A stretch of DNA of 64,000 bases from Allomyces arbusculus. Taxonomy: Eukaryota; Blastocladiomycota; Blastocladiomycetes; Blastocladiales; Blastocladiaceae. Below the pieces are notes generated by a model. That model saw only the letters and a list, made by a program, of their open reading frames with translations. It did not search any database and was not told the DNA's origin. A program made the translations under genes and the position numbers. This document shows, piece after piece, positions 35,506-46,300 of this stretch. The stretch covers positions 1-64,000 of the forward strand of contig JADHYV010000065.1 of the NCBI GenBank assembly GCA_027604705.1. Reading direction: 5' to 3'. Numbering within the stretch: position 1 is the stretch's first letter; each line of letters opens with the position of its first letter.

Positions 35506-35965
35506 GGTGGAACGGCAACGGAAATGACGTGAACAGTTGGCGAGAGGCAAGCACAGGTTCTTCGGTCACGATCAAGAATTTGATCGTTGCTGCAGGTCGG
35601 AAAATCGAGACTGGATGGGGCAATTCGGCTCCACGTTGGTGATCAAGTTCAGCACGTGCGGGAGTGACGGGACCTGATTATCAGACCTCGATTGCAGCGA
35701 GTTGCAGACCTCTTTCTGCAGGTGGGAAAGCTATTCGATCTGCGTGCAGCGGCGTGGTCGTGAAGGTGGCCGTCGACGGTGATAGTCGGCGCACAGAGCC
35801 GCGACGCGAGCGGGTCGTGCAAGTCGCAGGCCAGCAACGTCGCAGGTGACTGGGCATGACCGCGATCAACCGTGATCACCTTCAATCAGTCACATCGCCT
35901 GCCGGGCCGCACGACTCGAATCCACCTGCAACCACGACGACCAGTGTCCGTGCACTTGATGCACA
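35506..35965. other. Divergent region between CstF-50 and the Pop3-like gene
   Basis: About 460 bp between two outward starts, presumably containing both promoters. No TATA-like element stands out. Confidence 0.45.
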
Positions 35966-37343
35966 ATGACGGCCTCCCGCGGTTCTATCCGAGACCAGGA
36001 GCAGGAGAAGCGCAAGCGCGTCTTCAAGCAGGTGTTTGACAACCCGCTCCGCGTCAAGTGGTCCGTTTGGCCATGAAGAAACAGGCAGGTGGGATCAGCA
36101 ATGATCGCAAATGACGAACCCAGTCGATTTGCATGTCCAGGAACGCAGCAGCGACCCACGACGATCAAGTTCAGCTCGTTGACGCGCTTTGCCGCGTCCT
36201 GCCCGCGGTCGACCGCCGGAAACAGGTCTTTGCTGGCCTCAACTCGTGCAATAAGCTGCTGACGCGCATCGCCAACGGAGAGCCTGCTGTGCGCCCTCCA
36301 TCCAAGCGCAAATCCACATCTTCTGCTTCAGGACCAGCTCCCGAGTCGTCCTCAACGACGGCCACCGACGACCAGAAGATCCAGCTTGTCCAGCTTGCCC
36401 CTACATTGCCCGCCGATGAAGAACCGCACATGACGGCCGTCTTCCTGCTGCGCGGAGACGTGAACGCGGCACCCGAGCTCTATAGCTGGCTTCCGGGCCT
36501 GGTCCATGTCGCGCAAACCCGATTGGCTGCTGGATCAATGGCACCGAGGGGAGCCATTGTTCTCGCCGTGCTGTCCGAGCCGGGCTTCGAGGCTCAACTT
36601 GCACCGCTGGTCCATCCTGTTGCGCCCAAAGCTGCCGTAGTGCCGCACTTGGCCTGCGTCGCTGTTCGGGTCCGTCTTGATTGATTTTATTCCCGATTTG
36701 CACGCGCGCGGGGCTTACGTCTTCTCCACCAGATCCCGCATGTCGCGCCTGACTCGTTCCCCGCCGACCCGGCCACCGACGTACGCCCCTGCCTGCTCTA
36801 CCCACGCCACTGTGGTCGCCTTCCCTCTGATGCTTCTCCGGCCCCTCCTATTAGTCGCCCTTCACGCACCTGCAGCGCCTTTTGCACGCCTACCCGCAAC
36901 CGTCGGCGCCCTACTTCGAGTCCCTCCCGCCGCGCACCGAACTAAATCTAGCCAAGCAATGGGCGGCGCGCGTGTTTCAACCGGCGGCGACTCGCATCGT
37001 CGCGACCAGTATGCCGCTCACGGGCGCGAAACCGAAAACACCTGTACCGCGCAAGGAAAAGCGTGCTAAGCGTCGTGAAGCGCGTGCGGCATCGGTGCCC
37101 GCGAAAGCGGCGGCAGCGGCTGCAAGGAAGGCGGCCAAGGTCGTGGTGGCGGCCACTGACGGGCCGGCTGCCACCGTGGCGGCCGGTGTAGCAGCAGTGA
37201 CTGGGGCGACAGTGACAGCGGTACCAGGAGGGAGAGATGTGGCCGCGAAACCGTCTCCAGGTAAGAAGCGCGCGCAGCCGTCGTCACCGGGACAGTCGCC
37301 GCCGCCAGGACAACGGCAGAGCAAGAAGCCGCGAAAGGCTTGA
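35966..37343 (+). CDS. Pop3-like RNase P/MRP subunit
   Basis: Likely the Pop3/Rpp38-type L7Ae-fold protein of RNase P and RNase MRP, for tRNA and rRNA processing. Exons 35966-36060, 36141-36669, 36733-36780 and 36855-37343 give 386 residues. The opening KRKRVFKQVFDNPLRVKW is the characteristic Pop3 N-terminus. RKQVFAGLNSCNKLL matches the L7Ae-like helix that contacts RNA, and AVFLLRGDVNAAPEL and AIVLAVLSEP fit its strands. The C-terminal about 110 residues are Lys/Arg/Ala/Pro-rich and probably nucleolar or RNA-binding. Two introns use GTCCGT donors, each supported by restored phase and family sequence on both sides. The moderate score reflects how divergent Pop3 proteins are. Confidence 0.65.
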
Positions 37344-37725
37344 ATACAGTTGGGTCTGCTGTTGAGTGCTGTGCCTAGTCTCGACTCGAAAGTTGACTTT
37401 TTGCGACACGCTCTCGCGGTGATAGCGTGAGCATGTCCAACCAAGTCCAAGCACTCCTCAATGCGCTAGTGGGCCGGCAGAACGGGAATACGATCTAAAT
37501 TTACAAGTACGGCCACACGGGGGTGCCGTGATAAACCAACAACTCCCACGAAACAAAACAAAAAAAAACCACAACAACAAAAAACACAAGACGGAGGGTT
37601 GGACGAGGAGGCCGTGGGTCATCCCAAGACGCACACCAAACAAGGGGCAGAGAAGGGCATGGATATCAACAAACTAAGGGCCTCGCACGCAGTGCAACCC
37701 CCCACAACCAAGCCGAGGTGAGCGA
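37344..37725. other. Convergent 3' region between the Pop3-like gene and GPD
   Basis: About 380 bp. A purine-rich A-tract (37,550-37,590) lies just beyond the GPD stop on its 3' side, plausibly part of its polyadenylation region. No gene seen. Confidence 0.45.
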
Positions 37726-39333
37726 CTACAGATCGCGCACAATGTGCGATGCCGGCAGCGACTCGAACGAGATGCGGTAAATGACCGTGAACAGAGGGAA
37801 CTCGTGCGTCAAGTTCTGGCGCGACAGAATTTCGTAGACCTCCTTGGCCGTGAGCGTGCCCTGCAACTTTTGCCCATTCAACATTTCCTTTTCGAGCACG
37901 TCGAGCGGCTTGCCGGTCGTGACCATGGCCTCGGCAACACGGCGGTTGCGCCCGCCCGAGCACGTCGTGATCAAGTCAGCGACACCGCACGACTCGAGGA
38001 AGGTTTCGTCCCGCACGCCCGAATAGAACATTTTCGCAAACTTCTTCATTTCGAGCAGGCCAAGGCGAATGATGGCCGCCTTAGTGTTGTCGCCGTACCG
38101 CAGACCGTCGACGAAACCGGCACCGAGCGCGACAATGTTCTTGAGGGCACCGCAGATTTCGACACCGGCCACGTCCGGCACGGTCGAGACGCGGAAGTAG
38201 GGCGTGTGAAAGAGCTTCTTGAGCACCTCGGCGTTGTCCGGGTCCGAGTAGCCAATCGTCGTCTCGCAGAAGTTTTCGGCCGCGACTTCGTTGGCAATGT
38301 TAGCGCCCATCAGCACCGACACGTCGACGTTCAGGTTCTGCTTGATCAGGTCCGAGACGAGCGTCAGGCCCATGGCGCTCACGTCCACACCCTGTTGCGA
38401 AGCGGAAGATCGAGAAGGTCAGACAAGAGGCGTGGGGCATCGGGGCGCGAGATAGGCACAAAAGTGAGGAAACCGACCTTGATCAAGGAAATCGCGCGCG
38501 CGTCAGGGCGAATCCTGCCAACGAGCTTTTGGCAAATGCCCTTGACGAACTACGAGAGGGCACGATAGTGGGTCAGTAACTGCTGCCGAAAGAGAACGCG
38601 GTGCACGGCGCGAATGTAGGACCTGATGCGGCACGACAAAGATGAGCACGGTCGCGTCGTGGCACGTCTCAACGACATCAGGCACGGCCTTGACGTTGGG
38701 CGGCAGCTTGATGTTGGGCAGGTACTTGACGTTCTCGTGCTTGGTGTTGATGATTTCCGTGAGCTTTTCGCCGTTGATCATTTCCTCAAACACCCACATC
38801 TTGACCTCCCTGTCGAACCCGGCGTGCTCGGTCACGTTGCGGCCGACAATCTTGGCAATAGCCGAACCCCTATGCGTGCACACAAGCAGCGTGGTAAGCA
38901 AAAATGATACGAAACCGGCCAGGAGAGAGCGAGCAGAACGTGAGCACACTGGTGCGTACCAGTTGCCAGAGCCAATCAGGCACGCCTTTTCCTTGTACTG
39001 CGTCATGGTCGAATTGGGAGCGTTGAAAAGGGTCGGACGAGACGAATGGAGCCCGCGAGCGAGAGCGGGAGATGGACGCGGTTCGGTTACGGAATTTGCG
39101 GCGCGTGACAAGTGCCGAGCGAGAGCAGGCGGTCCCGACAAGATTGGAGCGTGGGTTGCGGTCAAGAGCGAGCGTTGAGCAGCCGGTCCAGCTGTCGAAA
39201 TATTGCGCGCCGAGAGCGTGGTTCTGCCGGCGTGCAAGACGGCTCGGCAGGGATAGATGCTTGTCGTGGTGACGAGGCGCGTTCGAGGCGAAAAAATGCG
39301 GTAGCTGCAGCGCTGTGGTGCCGTCGCGATCAT
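37726..39333 (-). CDS. GPD1: NAD-dependent glycerol-3-phosphate dehydrogenase with mitochondrial-type leader
   Basis: Reduces dihydroxyacetone phosphate to glycerol-3-phosphate, for redox balance, glycerol and lipid synthesis. Exons 39333-38960, 38869-38623, 38549-38478 and 38391-37726. The canonical start [16 protein letters not shown] (39006) gives 343 residues, the usual length. The frame extends in-frame to an ATG at 39333, adding 109 Arg/Ser/Thr/Ala-rich, acid-poor residues with LARGLHSSR near the end, typical of a presequence. The NAD motif GSGNWGSAIAK is split by intron 1. [66 protein letters not shown] and [10 protein letters not shown] are all conserved. Yeast Gpd2 likewise has an N-terminal mitochondrial signal. 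Intron donors include GTCCTA and GTCGGT. Confidence 0.92.
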
Positions 39334-40487
39334 AATACGCGCGGTCGGCCGCGAGAAAGAGAGGTGGATTATTTGGAGGCAACGCGCGAGCACGACGAGG
39401 GCGAGAGGCGGGGCGGACGCGCGAGATTGCGGAGCACGACGGAATGAGCGTTGGTTCGTGTTGTTCGTGGTGGTGGGGGTGGGGTAAAAATGATGTGGGC
39501 GGGACAACGTGGGGCGCGGTCACGCGAACATGACAACACCGACCCAAGGAAATGGGCAGGGATTTCGAAAAGTAAGAAATGGAGGACCCAGAAAATGATG
39601 CCACTATCGTTAGTCGTCACGTCCTTGGATCGCTCCCATCGCGCCGCCGCTGCCGCCGCCTCTGCCATCGCGACCTAATCAACCTGCAACACGCCCGGGT
39701 CTGCCCGCCGGATAACTTGCTGCACTTGTCTCGGTCGCCGCCATCCGGACACGCTCCGAGCGCGCGACACGGGGCAGTTGCGCTCGTGGCGGGAATCCGG
39801 TCGCGGTGCCGCCATCCGTCGCTTACGCTTGCCATTGCTTGTCGAGCGTGCAACAGCATCCGCGAGCGCAAAACGGCCAAGGAGCCGCCAGCCGCCTTGA
39901 CGACGGCGACAGAGCGATGTGCAGCAGCGAAAGATCGGCGGGCGGGTGTTGCAGCGTGTCGGGCAAGCACGATTTTTGGAATGCCCGTACCTCACAATTT
40001 CGGTGGTCGTGAATCCAATCGAGTGCAAGTCACGCTGGCGGTTGGTCGTATTGGTCGTGTTCGACAAGCCAAATGCGCAATGAAATGTTGTTGAGCGATC
40101 AAGAGCGAGGAGACCGACACGAACGCAAGAGGGAGAGAGTGGAATCGTCGCGGGCCTGGCCGCCTTTTATTGTCAGTGCCGGTGCGCGAGACTGGCCGAC
40201 ACGCACGTCGTGCTTTTGGCGCGTCCACGGTTCGCCGTAGTCGCGTCTCGAGGGCTGGCAAATGACGTCGTGCGTGGCGAGGGGGCGGCGGACCGGGCCT
40301 GTCGTTGGCGGCGGCGGGTCGCGAAACGCGTCGCGTCTCAACTTCTCCCTTGGCGCGGCGTCGACACGCGCCCGCATTACGTCGTCGTGCGGGGTAATCA
40401 GCCCCTCCTGGCCCCCATGACAAGGATGCACGGCACGCGATGCTAGACGCGCCTGGGTCCCGGTCTGGAGATTTGTAGGCGGTGATC
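39334..40487. other. Gene-poor region
   Basis: About 1.15 kb upstream of GPD. Overlapping frames exist on both strands but are Arg/Pro/Cys-rich and unlike any family I know. No gene called. Confidence 0.4.
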
Positions 40488-41529
40488 TCATTTGCAAGGG
40501 CGAAAGTCGTAACAGGAAGGTGGGCTGACCAGTCTGAGGTCTGGCCAGCCGTTCTGCAAGTCAGTCGGCATCCCGGGACGGGATATTTTAGAGAATCCAT
40601 CGCCGCCGCCGGCGCGAAAATGCCAAAAGCGCCTCCTTGAGGACAAAGGCAACATGCGCGCTTCTGGGTCCCGGCCGCAAGCCACCGACGCCGCCATGGC
40701 ATCACCGAGCAACCCCGCAAGCATTGTCTCGACCAGCATGTTAAAGTCCCAGTAGGTAATAATTACTGGAGTCTTGATGCTGAATGATTGCAATGGCCCT
40801 CGGTTTGCAGGGGAGAAATCGGAAGAGATGTTTAAAGCGCTCATCGTCGTGGGCAGAGCAGCACGAATCATCCACTCCACCCAATGCGTCCCAATTTCCT
40901 CCAAATACCATTCAGTATGTCCCATGGGCCGGCCAAAGTCGTCCACCCGTCGCCGCGGCATCACTGTATCTGCGCCAAGCTGGACCGGCTCGCCGTGCGC
41001 TTCTCGATGTTTCCACCCGCCTTCGACCCCGGCACGAGCGCGAGATTCGACATGCGACGACGGTCCCCACCACCCCAGGGCGGATGCTGTTCACCACCCA
41101 GCCTCCCAACATTCCCACTCCTATCGGGTCCCGACGCGGACATGGCCGCCTCGAACCCGCCACCCAAGATCCTCATTGGCGCGCCATGTAAACTACCGGC
41201 ATGCGTGAGCCCGCCCGTCGACGTGCCCAACACGACACTCCCTTTGTGGGGCACCGTCGCCAGGTCTTTGCGGGATCCCGACGCGCCCTGCGGCGGCGGC
41301 GCCTCGACACTCGCGCGCCGGTAGAAACTGGCCGGCGATGCGTGTACCCATTGTTGACAATGACCTGACAGCACTCCAGAATTGCGCGACCGTAGTTGCA
41401 CGTCGAAGTGACCAGCGGCAAGTCGAACGAGACGGAAATGCCCGTCGCCGACACGACCGTCGCCTCCAGTTTCAGCAGGCGGGGCATTGCAGCTAGATGA
41501 CCGGGTGGAATTGTGTCAGCGAGGGACAT
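40488..41529 (-). CDS. Unrecognised multi-exon gene or gene remnant
   Basis: Three protein-like segments follow one another on the minus strand. An ATG at 41529 opens MSLADTIPPGHLAAMPRLLK, then LEATVVSATGISVSFDLPLV and CNYGRAILECCQ. A second segment (about 41,340-40,970) carries GSVVLGTSTGGLTHAG and GGGFEAAMSASGPDRSG. A third (about 40,950-40,500) carries HTEWYLEEIGTHWVEWMIRA and ITYWDFNMLVETMLAGLLGD. They lie in different frames, so introns are required; an intron near 41,350-41,330 (GTACAC to CCAG) is plausible, the second junction is not resolved. I recognise no domain. It may be one intact gene or a decaying one. Confidence 0.35.
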
Positions 41530-41587
41530 GGATCACGGGTGAGGTGAAGAATGAGGTGGCCAGCGGACCTAAAATTGCCTGCCGACG

Positions 41588-42235
41588 TTACGCCTTGCGC
41601 TCCTCGCCTTGGGTCTTTCGACACAGCTTCCACGACTTGTAAATCGACAAGGACACGATCTCATTGTCCCTTCCCGAGTCAAGTCAGTCAAGCGCGGATA
41701 GTAAAAGGTCGAATGTGGATGCCGGCAACCAAACACGTACTCGGACCGTGCTCTCCAAATCCTCAATCTTGTCCGTATATAGCATGTTTTTTTGCTCGAG
41801 GACCTGGATCTTCATGCGCAAGCCGGTTGACTTCCTATCGAGGCGGAAAAAGATGTCAGTCGCGTACTTGCGCGCGACGGTGGAGGAAAAAGAGACGTGA
41901 ACGAACTTGGCAAATCGTCTCCGTTTTTGATATGTTGCACTTGACGTCGTCAATCTCCGACTGGTGATCGGCGCGCACGCGCAGGTCTTGCTGCGCGACA
42001 ATGGCCTCGATCTCGGCATTGCGCGACTTCGCCTGGTCGAGCTGCTCGGTGAGCAGCTGGATGCAACGGTCTTGCATGCCTTGGAACGCGTACCTACTTT
42101 GAGCTATTCTTTGAGCGAGAAATGGGGCCGTCAGAGCAGCACACGTCGAGGGAACTGAGGGCGACTGCGTACTTTGAGCCCTTGCACTTCCTCGCGGAAT
42201 CCGCGAATAACGCGCGGCGCGTCCTCGTTGCACAT
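41588..42235 (-). CDS. Small coiled-coil protein, multi-exon
   Basis: Minus-strand exons with clear heptad character: MCNEDAPRVIRGFREEVQGL (from 42235), LTEQLDQAKSRNAEIEAIVA with QSEIDDVKCNIS (about 42,056-41,907), LRMKIQVLEQKNMLYTDKIE (about 41,866-41,741), and an end SLSIYKSWKLCRKTQGEERK before a stop at 41,588-41,590. A phase-consistent joining gives roughly 130-140 residues, but one implied intron is only about 40 bp, so the junctions are provisional and the N-terminus may extend. No family recognised; generic coiled coils of this kind occur in cytoskeletal and flagellar proteins. Confidence 0.42.
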
Positions 42236-43395
42236 CTCGAGTTCGGGAGTTCACGCTGCAGTCACCAGCGCTGCCTTAGCAACGGATCCTCCAGACCGCA
42301 TCTGACCATTATCAACACGGAGCGTAACTATCGCCGCCGCTCCGCTGCACGCGCGGGCGCCGAGTTCGCCGGGTACCACAGGGACCAGCACCTGCGCTCG
42401 TTGCGCACCAATCACCACAGGCGCACGCCCACTTAATCCATTGCAATGACATGAATGCTCCCACATGCTACCCGACTACATTCGAAATTACGTCAACCCT
42501 GTCCCGACCCGACCAGGTCACCGGCATTATTTTGTCCCTCGCCGCCGCCCCGTTGCGCGACAATTGTTTGCGGTTCCCCATGCACAAGCACCGTGATTAT
42601 GCCCCCGCGCTCTGCTCGATGTCGCAGGGCGCCGCCATGCGCGGACCAGGTATTTCCTGCCATTTGCTCTACATTGCGACATCGCCCCCGAAACTTGAGG
42701 CGCCAGGAGCCTGCTGGCTCCCGCTTATCTTTCTTGGTGCTGAGTTGGAATAATGCTACCTTTATGCCTTGCACGCTGCTCGCGGACATTGATTTCAAAC
42801 TGGTTTCAGTGTGTATTGCGCTCACGTTGCTGCTCCTCAACTTGGCCGAAAAATGAGCGCTGCCTCGTGATTGCCATCCCACATCATTTCCAATGCACTC
42901 AACCTTTCCGCGCTAGCACCTGTAATCCGGTTTCGTCGCGTATTGGGAAATGTTTCATTGTCTCGCATGGCTTCCGTGAGGCACAGCGAGCAAGCGGTGC
43001 GCCGTCGCCAAAGCCCACGGACGTGACCATCGCATGACCGCGTCGAGAGCCGGCGTGAGACGTGCGAGACGCGCCTGCGCTTCCACCACATCTAGCAGCA
43101 TGTGCCAGCAGCTCCTGTCCGTCGTCCGTGACGCAACACCGACGTTCAGCGGCACCGTGTAACGAGCACGAGATTCACCCGACTGCCCCCCTCCCCCCCC
43201 CCCCCCCCCCAACTATTCGCATCGACGCGTACATTGCCGCACGTCGGTCGGCCTCGCGATGACGCGAGCATAAACTTGCAGCTATTGGCATTACCGCCTC
43301 CTTCTCGCAAACACAGACGGGACTCAGAAATCGATCGATTCCGCAGATTACATCCACTCTCACGCAACCATTCCCACCCCTCATCTCCATCCGTC
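42236..43395. other. Unresolved region downstream of the CHD gene
   Basis: About 1.16 kb. Weak protein-like frames occur on both strands (for example 42,451-42,753 on plus and 42,493-42,882 on minus) but no convincing exon chain or domain. The 3' flank of the CHD gene lies at its right end. Confidence 0.35.
43185..43210. repeat. Poly-C tract
   Basis: A run of about 26 bases that are all C apart from a single T, lying about 190 bp downstream of the CHD stop codon. It is a likely site of length variation or sequencing error. Confidence 0.9.
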
Positions 43396-46300
43396 CTAAT
43401 CCACCCCCCGCATCCCCGGCGTCCCCGGCGGCATCCCCACTCCTCCGAACCTCCTCACCGCGACCGCCGCCGCCGCGCGGGCCTTGTGCAACTCGTGCGC
43501 GCGCAGCAACAACTTCAGAAGCGGCGGCCACATGGGCGGCGCCAACTGACCCGATGCGATGCGCTGCAACTGCGTCTCGACATAAACCGCATCCTGCAAT
43601 GCGCGGCACTGCGTGGGCAGATGGTACCGCGGGTTCATGGCCGCGTAGGGCGTTTCGCGACATACCCAGCACGGTGTCTGCTGCGCGAACAAGTGCGCGA
43701 CGCGCGCCGACCCGCCGAGGTGCGCGGACCGCGTGAACTGCACGGGGGTCACGGTGCGCGAGGTCGGCGTGCTCGTGCCGGACGAGGATGCGGTTGCGGG
43801 CGCGGCGGGGACGGACGGTGGGGGCGGTGGTGGTAGTGGTGCTGGTGGTGGTGGTGGGGCAGGGGCGGCCGCTTTCGCCAACTTGGACGGCCGCCCACGC
43901 CGCTTCGGCGCGCCTTTGCTCGCGGTTGGCGCAGGGATCAGGACCACGTTCGGTTCCGCCGGCGGTAGTGGTGGCGATGGTGGCCGTGCGGTTCCGGTAC
44001 CTGGGGTCGACGCTCCGTTTGCAGTGGCCGGAGTTGAAACAGAGCTGGCGGTCGCGATGTCACCGGCCGTTTTGGTCTTGCCGCTCGGCACCTCGCTCAC
44101 GGCCCGTGCAACGCATCCCGCGGTCGCGGCCGTTTCGGCAGGCGCGTCTGGGAGCGGCACCGACGCCGACTTGCGCGACCGCAGCGGTGGTGGTTGCGGT
44201 ACGACGACAGCGGTTGCGGGAATGGTGGCGAGGGACTCGTTTGATGGCGGCGGCGGGCTGGCGGCAGCGGCACCAACACTCGGCGGCGGCAGTGGTGGTG
44301 GTGGCGTCACGGCGGCAGTCCCGTCCTCGACAAGCTCGTTGAACAGCGTCACCACCAGCGACGACGATCTGGGGGGCCCGTCACCACTTGTGCGCGGCGG
44401 GACTTGGTCCACGTCCATTGCGTCCTCGGCACTCGTGCTGGCCTTGGCACTCGCCGCGGGAACTGCGGCGCCCACGGCGCACACGGCGTCCACGACATCG
44501 ACCGCCATTGGCTCCCCGCCCGCGTCTGCGTTCTCTTCCACGGCCACCGCTTTCCTCACGGCCGCCAACGCCGCCGCGATCGGAATCCGCGCTACAACCT
44601 CGACCTCCCCACCGCCATTTGCTGCCTCCTCGGCCTCCTCTGCGCCGGTACGACTGCGTTTGGTCTCCCTTCCTTCCTCCTCCTCATACAGCTCGTCCTC
44701 GTCAATGTCCTCCTCATCCCCGTCCAGCTCGCGGTAACTCGCGTTGCGCGCGCGCTTGCGCGACTCGGCGTTTGCGCTCAACTTGGCCGCGCGGGGCACC
44801 CTCTTCCCATCGCGGTCGCGGTCCGACACGGCTTGGAGTTTCGCTAACAGATCGAGCCACGCCTGCTCGTCGAGCGCGGGTCCCTCTCCCTCCCCTACGA
44901 GCGACGCGACTCCCGCCGCCGTCGTCGACTCGGTCTCAACCGCCGACACCTCCGCATCCGCCGCCGACGTCGGATCCGCCTTGCCGGCCCCGCGCAACCA
45001 CACCGTCTCGAACCCAAACGCCACTCCCCCACCACCCTGCTCCTCCCCTCCGGCCTGCGCGCGATCCAGCAACCGGTCAATCTCGTGCGTGTCCCACGCG
45101 GTTGGGACGGCCGCGTCGGCGGCCTCGTCGTCGACGACAGCCTGCGCGCCGTACTGCAGAATGCCGGCCAGATCGGTTTCGTTGAGTGCGGCGTCCTTCA
45201 TTTTCTGCACGACGACGTGGTCAAGCGCCAGTTTCTTGCGGCCGAGCGCGACCATACGTTCTTCGGCGGACCGCGAGGTGACGAGTTTGAACGCGAGGAC
45301 GGGTCGGGTTTGCCCGATCCGGTGTGCGCGTGCGATGGCCTAGTTGGAGGAGAGGGGTGCGGCGTGAGCGCGAGGCGAACGCAGACGGGGCGCGGCCGGC
45401 CACATTCGTGTTGGCGTACCTGCAGGTCCTGGTGCGGGTTCCAATCAAGCTACATATATTAGATCCAACAGTGTCGTCAGTTCCATCCCCGCACGACCGC
45501 ATCTTGGCAGCCCAGCGCAGCAACATACGTCGTGCAAGATGACCGTATCCGCGGCCGTCAAGTTAATCCCGACCCCACCCGCCCGCGTCGACAACAAACA
45601 CACAAATGCGTCCTCGTCCTGATTGAACGCATCGATCCGGTCCTGCCGGTCGCGCTGCTTCGTGTTTCCGTCCAACCGGTAATACCGGAACGGCCTGACC
45701 GCCCCCGTCGCTCCACCTCCCACGACCGGCCCGAACCGCTGCAGCCCGACGAGATAATCCTCCAAGATATCCAGCGTGCGCAAGAACTGCGCGAAAATCA
45801 GCACCTTGTGCCCGTCGGCCCTGAGCCGCGGCAGAATCTGGTCCAGTAACACGAGTTTCCCCGCGGCCTCGACCAGCCGGCGATGCTCGTCGCGCGCGTC
45901 CGCGAGTCGCGGCAGGCCGTTCTCGACGTCTGGCAATGTGTACGGATGCGACAGGACCTTGCGGCACTGCACGAGCACGTTGTGCAGTGACGCCGACCGC
46001 GCGCCCGCGGCGCCCGTGCGGCGCGCCGATTGCCCGAGCGCCGCGAGAAGCACGCCGTTCTGCGAGTAAATGTCGCGGATTAGCGCGCGTTGCAGCGCAG
46101 TCATCCGGACCGGCACGAGCAGTTCGGCTTTTGGCGGGAGCGTCAGGTCGACGTTCGACTTGATCCGGCGCAGAAAGTAGGGGCGTAACAGGTCGTGCAA
46201 TGCCGCGAGTTTCGCCGACGCTGTCTCGGTCGTCGGCGTCGCTACGCCCGCCCGGTCCCCGTCGTCGGCCTCGCCTTCGGCGGCGTTGGGCGTGCTCGTC

